A stretch of DNA of 20,306 nucleotides from assembly GCA_020051025.1 (NCBI GenBank), contig JAGVJS010000184.1, positions 1 to 20,306 on the forward strand, written 5' to 3'. Made by a program: the position numbers and the translations under genes. This DNA comes from Sphingobium sp. (GTDB taxonomy: Bacteria > Pseudomonadota > Alphaproteobacteria > Sphingomonadales > Sphingomonadaceae). Below the pieces are notes generated by a model. The model was not told where the DNA came from, did no database searches, and was given only the letters and a program-made list of their open reading frames with translations. Within the stretch, counting starts at the first letter, position 1, and the number at the start of each line of letters is the position of its first letter. This document shows positions 1 to 9,284 of the stretch, piece by piece.

Positions 1-2
1 CG

Positions 3-296
3 GCGCGAGCCGCGCCGACGAAGGCGCAGCTCGACAGTGCAGCCTATACGCTGCGCATCGTCATGACCGCGTTGCAGTCGAGCGAGGTCGAACAGCCGGT
101 CAAGAACGCGCTGTTCGACTGCCTCTATTCCAATTCGATCGGCGAAATCAGCGCGCAAGCGGACAAGGTCATCGCCGCCAACGCAGGCAAGGTCGATCGC
201 AAGGACGCGTCGCAGATGCTGGCGGTTGTCGCGGGCACCTGCGGCTATCGTCCTGCCGCTGGCAAGCCGGCCGCCCGGCCCGCCCCGAAGAAATAA
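3..296 (+). CDS. Hypothetical protein, C-terminal part (5' truncated by window edge)
   Basis: The reading frame is open from the first bases of the window, so only the C-terminal 97 or so residues are visible and the true start lies to the left. An in-frame ATG at 63 exists, but the coding-like sequence continues upstream of it, so I do not treat it as the start. The visible part looks like a small soluble helical region (motifs TLRIVMTALQSS and NALFDCLYSNSIGEI) with two cysteines, followed by a Pro/Ala/Lys-rich end (PAAGKPAARPAPKK). I do not recognise a family and assign no function. It ends 40 bp upstream of suhB on the same strand, and a hairpin at 306-324 lies in the gap. It may be co-transcribed with suhB. 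Confidence 0.6.
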   Translation, partial: ARAAPTKAQLDSAAYTLRIVMTALQSSEVEQPVKNALFDCLYSNSIGEISAQADKVIAANAGKVDRKDASQMLAVVAGTCGYRPAAGKPAARPAPKK

Positions 297-305
297 CCAA
301 CCAGG

Positions 306-324
306 CCGTTCCCGCTGGGAGCGG
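306..324 (+). other. Intercistronic hairpin just before the suhB ribosome binding site
   Basis: The arms CCGTTCCC (306-313) and GGGAGCGG (317-324) pair over 8 bp with one G-T wobble around a 3-nt GCT loop. The hairpin lies 9 nt after the upstream stop codon, and its 3' arm ends one base before the suhB Shine-Dalgarno GGAG (326-329). No T-run follows, so it is not a standard intrinsic terminator. A role in mRNA processing or in tuning suhB translation is only inference. Confidence 0.4.
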
Positions 325-336
325 CGGAGAAAAACT

Positions 337-1149
337 ATGGTATCGCACTCCGGCCTTCTTACCGTCATGGAACGCGCCGCGCGCAAGGCGGGCAGCAAGC
401 TCCGCCGCGACTTCGGCGAAGTCGAGCATCTTCAGGTCAGCCGCAAGGGGCCGGCGGACTTCGTGTCGAAGGCCGACCAGCAGGCGGAAAAGACCCTGGT
501 GGAGGAATTGCAGAAGGCGCGTCCCGACTGGGGCTTCCTGCTGGAAGAGGGTGGGGTGATCGAGGGCGATCCCACCAAGCCGCGCTGGATCATCGATCCG
601 CTGGACGGCACCACCAACTTCCTGCACGGCATCCCGCACTTCGCCATCTCGATCGCGGTCGAGGAACCGCTTTACGGCGGCAAGCGGGAAGTCACCACCG
701 GCCTCATCTACCAGCCTGTGACCGACGAAAGCTATTGGGCGGAGAAGAGTCGGGGCGCATGGCGTCATGACCAGCGCCTGCGCGTTTCGGCGCGCCGCGA
801 CCTGGCCGATTGCGTGATCGCCACCGGCATCCCGTTCATGGGCCATGGCAATATGGCCGAATGGACCCGCATTTTCGGCGCGGTCGCCCCCTCGGTCGCG
901 GGCATCCGTCGTTTCGGCGCCGCCTCGCTCGATCTCGCCCATGTCGCGTCCGGCCGGTACGACGGCTATTGGGAAAGCGGCCTTCAGCCCTGGGACGTTG
1001 CGGCCGGCTTGTTGCTGGTTCGTGAAGCCGGCGGCTTTGCCAGCGATTTCCGCGGCGGCGATCAGGCGATCGAACGCAAGGAAGTCATTGCCGGAAACGA
1101 CGCAATTCACAGCAAATTGCACAAGCTCGTTGCTGGCGCATTGCGCTAA
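337..1149 (+). CDS. suhB: Inositol monophosphatase family protein (SuhB-like)
   Basis: This 270-residue protein belongs to the Mg-dependent inositol monophosphatase family, which hydrolyses inositol 1-phosphate and related phosphomonoesters in the cytoplasm. The family metal-binding signatures are visible. LEEGG contains acidic residues around 70-71, WIIDPLDGTTNF supplies D87 and D90 with the G-T pair that follows, and QPWDVAAG supplies D220. The length matches the family (about 260-270). The ATG at 337 is chosen because GGAG (326-329) sits 7 nt upstream; the longer in-frame opening to 226 would overlap the previous gene and has no family-like sequence. In enterobacteria SuhB also has a transcription antitermination role, but nothing here shows that. 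The gene is followed closely by an intrinsic terminator, which separates it from the nuo cluster. Confidence 0.93.
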   Translation: MVSHSGLLTVMERAARKAGSKLRRDFGEVEHLQVSRKGPADFVSKADQQAEKTLVEELQKARPDWGFLLEEGGVIEGDPTKPRWIIDPLDGTTNFLHGIPHFAISIAVEEPLYGGKREVTTGLIYQPVTDESYWAEKSRGAWRHDQRLRVSARRDLADCVIATGIPFMGHGNMAEWTRIFGAVAPSVAGIRRFGAASLDLAHVASGRYDGYWESGLQPWDVAAGLLLVREAGGFASDFRGGDQAIERKEVIAGNDAIHSKLHKLVAGALR

Positions 1150-1159
1150 AGTTCAATGG

Positions 1160-1189
1160 GGCCAAGCTCTTCAAGGGCTTGGCCTTTTT
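1160..1189 (+). terminator. Intrinsic terminator after suhB
   Basis: A perfect 8-bp stem, GGCCAAGC (1160-1167) with GCTTGGCC (1177-1184), can be extended inward around a small loop and is followed directly by TTTTT (1185-1189). It lies 10 nt after the suhB stop codon. This is a classical Rho-independent terminator and implies that nuoA has its own promoter downstream. Confidence 0.88.
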
Positions 1190-1270
1190 GCGATTCATTC
1201 TCACGCCCTTGAGGCCTTGCTTCGCACCTGCGGCAGGCCTAAAGCGCGCGCCAAGATACAATTTTCGCCC
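1190..1270 (+). promoter_or_regulatory. Candidate nuo promoter/control region with inverted repeat
   Basis: This short gap between the suhB terminator and nuoA is the only place for a nuo operon promoter in the window. It holds an imperfect inverted repeat: AGGCCTTGC (1212-1220) pairs with GCAGGCCT (1233-1240), 8 bp with one bulged T and a 12-nt loop. A -10-like TACAAT lies at 1257-1262, 5 of 6 matches to the sigma-70 consensus, but I see no convincing -35 at the right distance. A weaker alternative is TTGCTT (1217-1222), 17 nt before TAAAGC (1240-1245). Two GANTC sites (1192-1196, 1275-1279) are also present. The exact promoter cannot be fixed by eye. Confidence 0.4.
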
Positions 1271-1275
1271 AGGGG
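1271..1275 (+). promoter_or_regulatory. nuoA ribosome binding site (supports TTG start)
   Basis: AGGGG lies 6 nt before TTG at 1282. There is no ATG or GTG at a suitable distance, so this site supports the TTG as the nuoA start. Confidence 0.6.
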
Positions 1276-1281
1276 ATTCCA

Positions 1282-1656
1282 TTGGTCGATCTCGCCCAAT
1301 ATCTTCCGATCCTGATTTTTCTCGGGATCGCCTTGCTGCTTTCCGGCACCTTCGTCTTTCTGCCGATGCTGGTTGGCCGCCTTACCGGGGCGCACAAGCC
1401 CGACCCTGCCAAGCTCTCTGAGTATGAGTGCGGTTTCCCCGCATTTGAAGAGCCGCGCAGCCAGTTCGACGTGCGTTTCTATCTGGTCGCCATTCTCTTC
1501 ATCATCTTCGATCTTGAAGCGGCGTTCCTGTTTCCCTGGGCTGTTAGCCTCGACCAGATCGGCTGGGCCGGCTGGGCAACGATGATGATCTTCATAGCGG
1601 AGCTGGTGCTCGGCCTCGTCTATGCGTGGAAGAAGGGAGCACTCGATTGGGAGTAG
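1282..1656 (+). CDS. nuoA: NADH-quinone oxidoreductase subunit A
   Basis: NuoA (ND3 homologue) is a 124-residue membrane-arm subunit of complex I with three predicted transmembrane helices (about 7-31, 64-84, 90-114). The long loop after helix 1 carries the conserved YECGF motif with C50. It corresponds to the mitochondrial ND3 loop that lines the quinone cavity and marks the active/deactive transition. The conserved [15 protein letters not shown] segment of helix 2 is intact. Length is typical. Translation appears to start at TTG, because the AGGGG ribosome binding site is 6 nt upstream and the resulting N-terminus ([13 protein letters not shown]) is family-like. It is the first gene of the nuo cluster, and its 3' end overlaps nuoB by 10 bp. 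Confidence 0.96.
   Translation: MVDLAQYLPILIFLGIALLLSGTFVFLPMLVGRLTGAHKPDPAKLSEYECGFPAFEEPRSQFDVRFYLVAILFIIFDLEAAFLFPWAVSLDQIGWAGWATMMIFIAELVLGLVYAWKKGALDWE
1633..1639 (+). promoter_or_regulatory. nuoB ribosome binding site within nuoA
   Basis: AAGGGAG lies inside the end of nuoA, 7 nt before TTG at 1647. It favours that TTG over the GTG at 1626, which would place the site inside the gene, and over the ATG at 1683. Confidence 0.6.
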
Positions 1657-2201
1657 AACTGTCCGGTCCCATCCCCGGCACCATGCCGCCGATGGGAACC
1701 CAGCCCGACCAGGCCTTCTTTGACTCGCTCAACAGCGAAGTGAATGACAAGGGCTTCCTGATCACCTCGACCGAGGAACTGTTCCAGTGGGCCCGTACCG
1801 GCTCGCTGTGGTGGATGACCTTCGGCCTGGCCTGTTGCGCCGTGGAAATGATCCACGTCAACATGCCCCGTTACGACATGGAGCGCTTTGGCGCCGCGCC
1901 GCGCGCGTCCCCGCGCCAGTCGGACGTGATGATCGTGGCCGGTACGCTGTGCAACAAGATGGCCCCGGCGCTGCGCAAGGTCTACGAACAGATGTCCAAC
2001 CCGAAATATGTCATTTCGATGGGCAGCTGCGCCAATGGCGGCGGCTATTATCATTATAGCTATTCGGTCGTTCGTGGCTGTGACCGCATCGTGCCGGTCG
2101 ACATCTATGTGCCGGGTTGCCCGCCCACCGCCGAAGCTCTGCTCTACGGCATCATGCAGCTTCAGCGGAAAATCCGCCGGATCGGGACGATTGAGCGTTA
2201 A
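1647..2201 (+). CDS. nuoB: NADH-quinone oxidoreductase subunit B
   Basis: NuoB (PSST homologue, 184 residues from this start) carries the terminal [4Fe-4S] cluster N2 and forms the quinone-reducing site with NuoD. The four N2 ligands are visible: the adjacent pair C63-C64 in LACCAVEM, C128 in GSCANGG and C158 in VPGCPP. The core from [18 protein letters not shown] to the end is highly family-like. The start is ambiguous between GTG 1626, TTG 1647 and ATG 1683. I chose TTG 1647 because of the well-spaced AAGGGAG and the MGVEL N-terminus, which resembles sphingomonad homologues. It overlaps nuoA by 10 bp, suggesting translational coupling, and lies 1 bp from nuoC. Confidence 0.95.
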   Translation: MGVELSGPIPGTMPPMGTQPDQAFFDSLNSEVNDKGFLITSTEELFQWARTGSLWWMTFGLACCAVEMIHVNMPRYDMERFGAAPRASPRQSDVMIVAGTLCNKMAPALRKVYEQMSNPKYVISMGSCANGGGYYHYSYSVVRGCDRIVPVDIYVPGCPPTAEALLYGIMQLQRKIRRIGTIER

Positions 2202-2202
2202 T

Positions 2203-2988
2203 ATGGGCCATTCCGCACCCAAGATCGTTAACCCTGAAGGGATTGCCGAGGAAATCGGCGCCATCCTGGGGTCCATGCTGGTCGAAACCGTCGATCATGC
2301 TGATGAACTGACCTTCACCGTCGTCCGCGAGGAACTGGCCAATGCCATGATCGCGCTGCGCGACATGGGCCATTACCAGCAGCTGATGGAAATCGCCGGC
2401 GTCGACTATCCGGATCGTCCGGACCGGTTCGAGGTCTGCTATCATCTGCTGAGCGTCACGCGGAACCATCGCGTTCGCGTGAAGGTGTCGACCGATGAAG
2501 ATACGCCGGTGCCGACCGTCACGCACATCTGGCCGGTTGCCGGCTGGCTGGAGCGCGAAGTGTTCGACATGTATGGTGTCGTGTTCGACGGCAATACCGA
2601 CCTGCGCCGCATCCTGACCGACTATGGTTTCAAGGGGCATCCGCAGCGTAAGGACTTCCCGCTGACCGGTTATGTCGAACTGCGCTATTCCGAAGAGGAC
2701 AAGCGGGTCGTCTATGAACCGGTGAAGCTGGCGCAGGACTTCCGCAGCTTCGACTTCATGAGCCCATGGGAAGGCGCACAATATGTGCTGCCGGGCGACG
2801 AGAGGGCGCCTGCTCCTGCTGCGCCCGCCGCTGCTCCGACGCCCAAGGCGACCGAAAGCAAGGCCGACACCGGTGCTGGCGATGCCGCCAACAAGAAGGC
2901 TGAGGAAAAGTCGGGCGATGCCCCGGCCAAGCCCGCTGCCGCCACCGATGAAGGCAAGGGGGCTGCCAAGCCCGAAGGTAAGGCCTGA
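2203..2988 (+). CDS. nuoC: NADH-quinone oxidoreductase subunit C, with low-complexity C-terminal tail
   Basis: NuoC (30 kDa subunit homologue) is a peripheral-arm subunit that packs against NuoD. The conserved signature is present as [23 protein letters not shown], shown here as EREVFDMYG then DLRRIL, followed by [10 protein letters not shown]. The usual GHPDLRRIL reads GNTDLRRIL, a mild variant. The family core ends near residue 200. The last 60 or so residues (about 202-261) are a low-complexity tail of Ala, Pro, Lys, Glu and Gly with no predicted fold. It makes the protein longer (261 residues) than the common roughly 200. The ATG at 2203 gives a family-like start, and a TTG at 2191 is the alternative. 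The stop overlaps the nuoD start by 1 bp. NuoC and NuoD are separate, unlike the fused NuoCD of E. coli. Confidence 0.95.
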   Translation: MGHSAPKIVNPEGIAEEIGAILGSMLVETVDHADELTFTVVREELANAMIALRDMGHYQQLMEIAGVDYPDRPDRFEVCYHLLSVTRNHRVRVKVSTDEDTPVPTVTHIWPVAGWLEREVFDMYGVVFDGNTDLRRILTDYGFKGHPQRKDFPLTGYVELRYSEEDKRVVYEPVKLAQDFRSFDFMSPWEGAQYVLPGDERAPAPAAPAAAPTPKATESKADTGAGDAANKKAEEKSGDAPAKPAAATDEGKGAAKPEGKA

Positions 2989-4223
2989 TGTCCGACTATC
3001 TCGAAAAGCTGGATCATGTCACCGACGCGGTCGATCCGACCTATGGTGACACGGAAATCCAGAATTACACGATCAACTTCGGCCCGCAGCACCCTGCGGC
3101 GCATGGCGTTTTGCGTCTGGTCATGGAACTGGAAGGCGAAATCGTCGAGCGCTGCGATCCGCATGTCGGCCTGCTGCATCGCGGCACCGAAAAGCTGATC
3201 GAATATAAGACCTATATGCAGGCGCTGCCCTATTTCGACCGGCTGGACTATTGTTCGCCGCTCGGCATGGAACATAGCTATGTTCTGGCGGTCGAAAAGC
3301 TGCTGAACCTGGAAGTGCCGCTGCGCGCGCAATATCTGCGCGTGTTCTTCGCGGAACTGACGCGCATCTGCAATCACATGCTGAACCTCGGGTCGCATGT
3401 GATGGACGTCGGCGCGATGACGCCGAACCTGTGGCTGTTCGAAATCCGCGAGGATTGCCTCAACTTCTTCGAGCGCGCGTCTGGTGCCCGCATGCACTCG
3501 GCCTATTTCCGGCCGGGCGGCGTGCATCAGGACGTGCCGCTGAAGCTCTTGACCGACATCGCTGACTGGCTCGACACCCGCCTGCCGCGCCTGTTTGAAG
3601 ACGCGATGAGCCTGGTGGTCGACAACCGCATCTTCAAGCAGCGCAATGTCGACATCGCCATCGTGAGCAAGGAAGACGCGCTGAAGTGGGGCTTCTCCGG
3701 TCCCATGCTGCGCGGGTCTGGCATCGCCTGGGACATTCGCAAGGCGCAGCCTTACGACGTCTATGACCGCATGGACTTCGATATCCCGGTCGGCACAGCC
3801 TATGACTGCTATGACCGGTTCATGGTCCGCGTCGAGGAAGTGCGCCAGTCCGCGCGCATCATGAAGCAGTGCCTGAACGAAATGCCTGAAGGGCCGATCG
3901 CCAGCTTCGACCGCAAGGTTTCGCCGCCCAAGCGCGGAGAGATGAAGCGGTCGATGGAAGCGCTGATCCACCACTTCAAGCTGTATACCGAGGGCTTCCA
4001 CGTGCCCGCGGGCGAAGTCTATGTGGCGACCGAAAGCCCCAAGGGCGAATTCGGCGTCTATCTGGTCAGCGACGGCAGCAACAAGCCCTATCGCTGCAAG
4101 ATCCGCCCGACCGCCTTCTCGCATCTGCAAGCCATGGACTTCATGATGAAGGGCCACATGCTCGCTGATACAACCGCTGTACTGGGCGCGATGGACATCG
4201 TGTTCGGAGAATGTGACCGATAA
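2988..4223 (+). CDS. nuoD: NADH-quinone oxidoreductase subunit D
   Basis: NuoD (49 kDa homologue, 411 residues) forms the quinone-binding cavity with NuoB and is related to the large subunit of NiFe hydrogenases without its metal ligands. The residues matching the quinone-headgroup pair of the Thermus enzyme are visible: H39 in PQHPAAHG and Y88 in DRLDYCSP. Other family motifs include [27 protein letters not shown] and the C-terminal [17 protein letters not shown], which is the canonical end. Length is normal. It starts at ATG overlapping the nuoC stop (TGATG) and ends overlapping the nuoE start by 1 bp (TAATG). Confidence 0.97.
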   Translation: MSDYLEKLDHVTDAVDPTYGDTEIQNYTINFGPQHPAAHGVLRLVMELEGEIVERCDPHVGLLHRGTEKLIEYKTYMQALPYFDRLDYCSPLGMEHSYVLAVEKLLNLEVPLRAQYLRVFFAELTRICNHMLNLGSHVMDVGAMTPNLWLFEIREDCLNFFERASGARMHSAYFRPGGVHQDVPLKLLTDIADWLDTRLPRLFEDAMSLVVDNRIFKQRNVDIAIVSKEDALKWGFSGPMLRGSGIAWDIRKAQPYDVYDRMDFDIPVGTAYDCYDRFMVRVEEVRQSARIMKQCLNEMPEGPIASFDRKVSPPKRGEMKRSMEALIHHFKLYTEGFHVPAGEVYVATESPKGEFGVYLVSDGSNKPYRCKIRPTAFSHLQAMDFMMKGHMLADTTAVLGAMDIVFGECDR

Positions 4224-4906
4224 TGGCTGACGCAGTTCATATCCCCGACGAGGCTGAAACCCGCGCGCGCTGGGGCGCGTTCGAGTGGACCGCCGAAAAT
4301 GCCGAACAGGCAAAGAAGGTCGTCGCGCGCTATCCCGCCGGTCGCCAGCAGTCGGCCGTGATGCCGCTGCTCGACCTGGCCCAGCGTCAGGTCGGCGCCG
4401 AAACGCAGACCAATGGCTGGCTGCCGGTTCCGGTCATGGAATTTATCGGGCGTCAGCTCGATATGCCGTACATGCGCGTCTATGAAGTCGCGACCTTCTA
4501 CACCATGTACAATCTCGCGCCGGTTGGCCGTTATCATGTGCAGGTGTGCGGCACGACGCCGTGCATGCTGCGCGGGTCGGACGATGTGTTCGCCGCATGC
4601 AAGAACAAGGGTCTGGTCAAGGGCGGCACGACCCCGGACGGCCTGTTTACGCTTAATGAAGTCGAATGCCTTGGCGCATGCGCCAACGCGCCGATGGTCC
4701 AGATCAACGACGATAATTTCGAAGATCTGACCTATGACAGCATGAGCGCAATCCTGGAGACGCTGGCCGCCGGCGGCCAGCCCAAGATCGGCCCGCAGAT
4801 CGACCGTCAGACCAGCGCGCCCGAAGGCGGCCCGACCACTCTCAAAGAGATGGTCAGCGAAAATCACGATTATCGTGGTCAATGGAATGAAGGAGCGACG
4901 GCATGA
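4223..4906 (+). CDS. nuoE: NADH-quinone oxidoreductase subunit E
   Basis: NuoE (24 kDa homologue, 227 residues) is a thioredoxin-fold [2Fe-2S] subunit of the NADH-oxidising module and holds cluster N1a next to the FMN of NuoF. The four ligands are visible as C109 and C114 (VCGTTPC) and C149 and C153 (ECLGAC). The N-terminal helical part with [13 protein letters not shown] is typical. The final 60 or so residues after the cluster domain form a polar extension also seen in other alphaproteobacterial and mitochondrial homologues. It overlaps nuoD by 1 bp and shares an ATGA overlap with nuoF. Confidence 0.97.
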   Translation: MADAVHIPDEAETRARWGAFEWTAENAEQAKKVVARYPAGRQQSAVMPLLDLAQRQVGAETQTNGWLPVPVMEFIGRQLDMPYMRVYEVATFYTMYNLAPVGRYHVQVCGTTPCMLRGSDDVFAACKNKGLVKGGTTPDGLFTLNEVECLGACANAPMVQINDDNFEDLTYDSMSAILETLAAGGQPKIGPQIDRQTSAPEGGPTTLKEMVSENHDYRGQWNEGATA

Positions 4907-6237
4907 CCGATGCACCTGCACCGGCTCCGTTCGTCGGGCCGCTGTCCGACAAGGACCGCATCTTCACCAACGTCCACGGCTTCCAGGATTGGGGCATCGA
5001 CGCCGCCATGAAGCGCGGCGATTGGGACAATACCAAAAAGCTGATGGAGTTGGGGCAAGACGCTATCATCGACATCATCAAGGCGTCGAACCTGCGCGGC
5101 CGTGGCGGCGCGGGCTTCCCGACCGGCATGAAGTGGAGCTTCATGCCCAAGGAAAGCAAAGACGGCCGTCCCAGCTTCCTGGTGATCAACGCCGACGAAT
5201 CCGAGCCGGGTTCGTGCAAGGACCGCGAAATCATCCGCCACGATCCGCACAAGCTGATTGAAGGCGCGCTGATCGCCGGTTTCGCGATGCGGGCGCGCGC
5301 CGCCTACATCTACATTCGCGGCGAGTTCATCTACGAAGCGAAGGTTCTCTTCGCCGCTGTCGAGCAGGCCTACGAAAAGGGCTTTATCGGCAAGAACGCC
5401 TGCGGTTCGGGCTATGATTTCGACGTCTTCGTCCATCGCGGCGCCGGCGCTTATATCTGCGGCGAGGAAACCGCGCAGATCGAAAGCATCGAAGGCAAGA
5501 AGGGCCAGCCCCGCCTGAAGCCGCCTTTCCCGGCGGGGGCGGGCCTTTATGGTTGCCCGACGACGGTGAACAATGTGGAATCGATCGCGGTCAGCCCGAC
5601 GATCCTGCGTCGTGGCGCAGCCTGGTTCAACGGCTTTGGTCGCGAGAATAACCGCGGCACCAAGCTGTTCCAGATCAGCGGCCATGTGAACAAGCCGTGC
5701 GTGGTCGAAGAAAGCATGTCGATCCCGTTCCGCGAACTGATCGACCGCCATTGCGGCGGCATCCGTGGCGGGTGGGACAATCTGCTGGCGGTCATTCCCG
5801 GCGGTTCGTCGGTGCCTCTGGTTCCTGCCAAGGAAATCATGGACGCGCCGATGGACTTTGACGGTCTGCGTGCGCTCGGCTCCGGCCTCGGCACCGCCGC
5901 CGTTATCGTCATGGACAAGTCGACCGACATCGTCCGCGCCATTTCGCGTCTCTCCTACTTCTACAAGCATGAGAGCTGCGGCCAGTGCACGCCGTGCCGC
6001 GAAGGCACCGGCTGGATGTGGCGCGTCATGGAACGGCTGCGCACCGGCGACGCCGACCAGAGCGAAATCGACATGCTGTTCAATGTGACCAAGCAGGTCG
6101 AAGGCCATACCATCTGCGCGCTTGGCGACGCGGCGGCATGGCCGATCCAGGGGCTGATCCGGCACTTCCGTCCGGAAATCGAGCGCCGGATCAACGAAAA
6201 CAAGGGTAGCGCCCCCGTCATGGAGGCAGCGGAGTAA
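4903..6237 (+). CDS. nuoF: NADH-quinone oxidoreductase subunit F (NADH-binding)
   Basis: NuoF (51 kDa homologue, 444 residues) binds NADH and FMN and carries [4Fe-4S] cluster N3, the entry point for electrons. The nucleotide-binding glycine-rich segment [13 protein letters not shown] lies at about 66-78, with NADESEPG and [12 protein letters not shown] further on. The N3 ligands are visible as C359, C362 and C365 in ESCGQCTPC, and C405 in HTICALGD. The start ATG overlaps the nuoE stop in ATGA and has a strong ribosome binding site, AAGGAG (4890-4895), 7 nt upstream. nuoG follows after 2 bp. Confidence 0.97.
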   Translation: MTDAPAPAPFVGPLSDKDRIFTNVHGFQDWGIDAAMKRGDWDNTKKLMELGQDAIIDIIKASNLRGRGGAGFPTGMKWSFMPKESKDGRPSFLVINADESEPGSCKDREIIRHDPHKLIEGALIAGFAMRARAAYIYIRGEFIYEAKVLFAAVEQAYEKGFIGKNACGSGYDFDVFVHRGAGAYICGEETAQIESIEGKKGQPRLKPPFPAGAGLYGCPTTVNNVESIAVSPTILRRGAAWFNGFGRENNRGTKLFQISGHVNKPCVVEESMSIPFRELIDRHCGGIRGGWDNLLAVIPGGSSVPLVPAKEIMDAPMDFDGLRALGSGLGTAAVIVMDKSTDIVRAISRLSYFYKHESCGQCTPCREGTGWMWRVMERLRTGDADQSEIDMLFNVTKQVEGHTICALGDAAAWPIQGLIRHFRPEIERRINENKGSAPVMEAAE

Positions 6238-6239
6238 CC

Positions 6240-8246
6240 ATGCCGAAGGTCAAAGTAGACGGCGTAGAACTGGAAGTCCCGGCCGGGGCGACCGTTCTTC
6301 AGGCTTGCGAGCAGGCGGGGAAGGAAATCCCCCGTTTCTGCTATCATGAGCGCCTTTCCATCGCGGGCAATTGCCGCATGTGCCTGGTCGAGGTGAAGCC
6401 CGGACCGCCCAAGCCGCAGGCTTCGTGCGCGCTGCCGGCCACCGAAGGCCAGGAAATCCGCACTGACAGCGAAATGGTCAAGAAGGCTCGCGAAGGGGTG
6501 ATGGAGTTTCTGCTCATCAATCACCCGCTCGATTGCCCGATCTGCGATCAGGGCGGCGAGTGCGATCTTCAGGACCAGTCGGTCGCCTATGGCCGTGGTT
6601 CGTCGCGCTATGACGAAAACAAGCGGGCCGTGACCGAGAAGAATATGGGTCCGATCGTCAAGACGGTCATGACCCGCTGCATCCAGTGTACCCGTTGCGT
6701 GCGCTTTGCAGAGGAAGTCGCGGGCGTGCCGGAAATCGGCGCCATCTATCGCGGCGAAAATATGCAGATCACCACCTATCTTGAACATGCCGCCAAGAGT
6801 GAGCTGTCGGGCAATGTGGTCGACCTGTGCCCGGTCGGCGCGCTGACCGCCAAGCCCTACGCCTTTGAAGCGCGTCCGTGGGAACTCAAGAAGACCCATG
6901 CGATCGACGTGATGGATGCGCTCGGCACCAACATCCGCCTCGACAGCCGTGGGCGTCAGGTGCTGCGCGCCGTGCCGCGCATCAATGATGACGTGAACGA
7001 GGAATGGGCGTCGGACAAGACCCGGCACAATGTCGACGGTCTGGTCCGCAAGCGCCTCGACAAGCCGTTCGTCCGCAAGGATGGCAAGCTGGTCCCGGCG
7101 AGCTGGGCGGAAGCTTTTGCTGCCGTGGCCGCTGTTCAGCATGGCGGCAGCGTCGCTGCGATCGCCGGCGATCTGCTCGACTGCGAAACCATGTTCGCGG
7201 GCAAGGCGCTGGTCGAAAAGCTGGGCGGCACGATGCTGGAAGGTCGTCAGACCGGCCTGTCCTACGACGTGTCGAGCCTGTCGTCGGTGGTGTTCAACAC
7301 GCCGCTCGCCGATCTGGAAACTGCTGACGTCATCCTGCTGGTCGGCACCAACCTGCGCTGGGAAGCGCCGCTGGTGAACACCCGCATCCGCAAGGCGATC
7401 AAGAAGGGTGCGAAGATTTTCGCGGTCGGGCCGGAAGTCGATCTGACCTACAAGGTTGAATGGCTGGGCAATGATGCCTCGCTTCTGGCGAAACTGCCCG
7501 AAGCCGTGCTCGAAGCGTTCAAGGGCGCTGCCCGTCCGGCGATGATCGTCGGCGGTGGCGTATTGGCCAAGGATGGCGCGCATGGCGACACGCTGGCGCT
7601 GGTCGAGACGCTGGGCCTGATCAAGGACGGCTGGAACGGTTACAACGTCCTGCACTTCGCGGCGGCCCGCATGGGCGGCCTGATGCTGGGCTATGCGACC
7701 AACGGCGGCGTCAAGGCCGTGGCGGACGCTGCGCCCAAGCTGCTCTTCGCGCTGGGCGCGGACGAGGTCGACTATTCGCTCTTCCCGACCAGCTTCAAAG
7801 TCTATGTCGGCCATCATGGCGACAAGGGCGCGCATGCGGCGGACGTGATTCTGCCGGGCGCAAGCTATGCCGAAAAGGCGGGCACCTACGTCAATCTGGA
7901 AGGCCGCGTGCAGTTCGGTGAAAAAGCCGTGTTCGCGCCGGGCGATGCCCGCGAAGACTGGTCGATCCTGCGCGCGCTTTCGGAAGTGCTGGGTGCCAAG
8001 CTGCCGTTCGACAGCTTCGAACAGCTCCGCGCCGAAATGGCGAAGGCGGTTCCGGCGCTGGGCGTGGAAGGTCTGGCCGATTATGGCTGGTCCGTCCCGT
8101 CGCTGCCGACCGGCGCGACCGGTGAGTTCGGTTCGCCGATCAAGGATTTCTACCTCACCAACGCCATCTGCCGTGCCAGCCCGACGATGCAGCAATGCTC
8201 GGCTGAGCTGATCCATGGCGTTGAGTATGCGGAGGCCGCAGAGTGA
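6240..8246 (+). CDS. nuoG: NADH-quinone oxidoreductase subunit G
   Basis: NuoG (75 kDa homologue, 668 residues) relays electrons through three iron-sulfur clusters. The ligands are visible: N1b [2Fe-2S] by C34, C45, C48 and C63; N5 by H95, C99, C102 and C108 (HPLDCPIC...GGEC); N4 by C147, C150, C153 and C197 (CIQCTRC...DLCPVG). The rest is a molybdopterin-oxidoreductase-like domain that is degenerate in complex I. No cysteines occur for about 90 residues after C197, so the extra N7 cluster of E. coli NuoG is absent. The length is of the short mitochondrial/alphaproteobacterial type rather than the roughly 900-residue E. coli form. It shares a GTGA overlap with nuoH. Confidence 0.97.
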   Translation: MPKVKVDGVELEVPAGATVLQACEQAGKEIPRFCYHERLSIAGNCRMCLVEVKPGPPKPQASCALPATEGQEIRTDSEMVKKAREGVMEFLLINHPLDCPICDQGGECDLQDQSVAYGRGSSRYDENKRAVTEKNMGPIVKTVMTRCIQCTRCVRFAEEVAGVPEIGAIYRGENMQITTYLEHAAKSELSGNVVDLCPVGALTAKPYAFEARPWELKKTHAIDVMDALGTNIRLDSRGRQVLRAVPRINDDVNEEWASDKTRHNVDGLVRKRLDKPFVRKDGKLVPASWAEAFAAVAAVQHGGSVAAIAGDLLDCETMFAGKALVEKLGGTMLEGRQTGLSYDVSSLSSVVFNTPLADLETADVILLVGTNLRWEAPLVNTRIRKAIKKGAKIFAVGPEVDLTYKVEWLGNDASLLAKLPEAVLEAFKGAARPAMIVGGGVLAKDGAHGDTLALVETLGLIKDGWNGYNVLHFAAARMGGLMLGYATNGGVKAVADAAPKLLFALGADEVDYSLFPTSFKVYVGHHGDKGAHAADVILPGASYAEKAGTYVNLEGRVQFGEKAVFAPGDAREDWSILRALSEVLGAKLPFDSFEQLRAEMAKAVPALGVEGLADYGWSVPSLPTGATGEFGSPIKDFYLTNAICRASPTMQQCSAELIHGVEYAEAAE

Positions 8247-9283
8247 CCGCTTTCTTCCAAGGCCTTGGCCTGCCTTTCGAAGGTGCCTGGCTGCTTTCTA
8301 CCGTCATCGGCATTTTGGTGATCTGTTTGCCAGTCATGCTGGCCGTCGCGATGATCATCTATGCCGACCGCAAGATCTGGGCCGCCATGGCGCTGCGCCG
8401 TGGTCCCAACGTCGTCGGTCCCTTCGGTCTGCTCCAGTCCTTCGCGGACGGCCTCAAGGTTTTCCTTCAGGAAACCATCGTCCCGTCGGCGTCGAACAAG
8501 GCGCTGTTCCTGATCGCGCCGATCATCACCTTCACCGTGGCGCTGATGGCCTGGGCTGTCATACCGTTCCAGGTGGGCGTGGTGCTGGCCAACATCAATG
8601 TCGGCTTGCTTTACATCCTCGCGATCAGTTCGCTGGGCGTATACGGCGTCGTACTGTCGGGCTGGGCCTCAAACTCCAAATATCCCTTCTATTCGGCGAT
8701 TCGCGCTTCGGCGCAGATGATCAGCTATGAAGTCTCGATCGGCTTCATCCTGATCACCGTCGTCCTGTGGGCAGGCAGCTTCAACCTGACCCAGATCGTG
8801 GAAAGCCAGAAAGCCTATTATGGCTTCCTGAACGGCAATGGCTTCAACCCGCTGCTCTTCCCGATGGCTATCATGTTCCTGATTTCGGCCATGGCGGAAA
8901 CGGCACGCGCGCCGTTCGACCTGACCGAAGCGGAAAGCGAACTCGTCGCGGGTTATCAGACCGAATATTCGTCGATGGCCTTCGCGCTGTTCTGGCTGGG
9001 CGAGTATGCGAACGTCATTCTGATGTGCGCATTGAACGCGATCCTGTTCTGGGGCGGCTATCTGCCTCCGGTCGACTGGGCGCCGCTCTATTATGTGCCG
9101 GGCATCCTCTGGCTGTTCGCCAAGATCCTGTTCTTCTTCTTCGTCTTCTCCTGGGTGAAGGCGACGGTGCCCCGCTACCGTTATGACCAACTGATGCGGC
9201 TGGGCTGGAAAATCTTCCTGCCTACCTCGCTGCTGTTCGTCTTCCTGGTTTCGGGCTTCCTCATGCTGACAAGGTATTCGTGA
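8243..9283 (+). CDS. nuoH: NADH-quinone oxidoreductase subunit H
   Basis: NuoH (ND1 homologue, 346 residues) is the membrane subunit that joins the peripheral arm, lines the quinone entry channel and starts the chain of charged residues in the membrane arm. About eight transmembrane helices are visible. The two family signatures are intact: [14 protein letters not shown] near residues 52-65, and [20 protein letters not shown] in the acidic loop around 222-241. The start is GTG at 8243, overlapping the nuoG stop (GTGA), with GGAGG (8231-8235) 7 nt upstream. Length is typical. nuoI starts 1 bp after the stop. Confidence 0.97.
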   Translation: MTAFFQGLGLPFEGAWLLSTVIGILVICLPVMLAVAMIIYADRKIWAAMALRRGPNVVGPFGLLQSFADGLKVFLQETIVPSASNKALFLIAPIITFTVALMAWAVIPFQVGVVLANINVGLLYILAISSLGVYGVVLSGWASNSKYPFYSAIRASAQMISYEVSIGFILITVVLWAGSFNLTQIVESQKAYYGFLNGNGFNPLLFPMAIMFLISAMAETARAPFDLTEAESELVAGYQTEYSSMAFALFWLGEYANVILMCALNAILFWGGYLPPVDWAPLYYVPGILWLFAKILFFFFVFSWVKATVPRYRYDQLMRLGWKIFLPTSLLFVFLVSGFLMLTRYS

Positions 9284-9284
9284 C

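Noticed and set aside
226..336. Longer suhB start at 226
   Set aside because: It overlaps the upstream gene, and its extra residues are Pro/Arg-rich and unlike the inositol monophosphatase family. The ATG at 337 has a good ribosome binding site.
1192..1279. Two GANTC (CcrM-type methylation) sites in the nuo control region
   Set aside because: Two such sites in about 90 bp are slightly more than expected at this base composition but too few to argue for methylation control.
2008..2202. Upstream extension of nuoC into nuoB
   Set aside because: It would overlap nuoB by almost 200 bp and encodes sequence unlike NuoC N-termini. The ATG at 2203 fits the gene spacing.
5961..8216. Long open frame on the minus strand opposite nuoF/nuoG (over 700 codons)
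   Set aside because: High-GC codon use in the true gene keeps the opposite strand free of stops. The translation is Arg/His/Asp/Gln-rich with no recognisable domain, while the plus strand encodes complete NuoF and NuoG.
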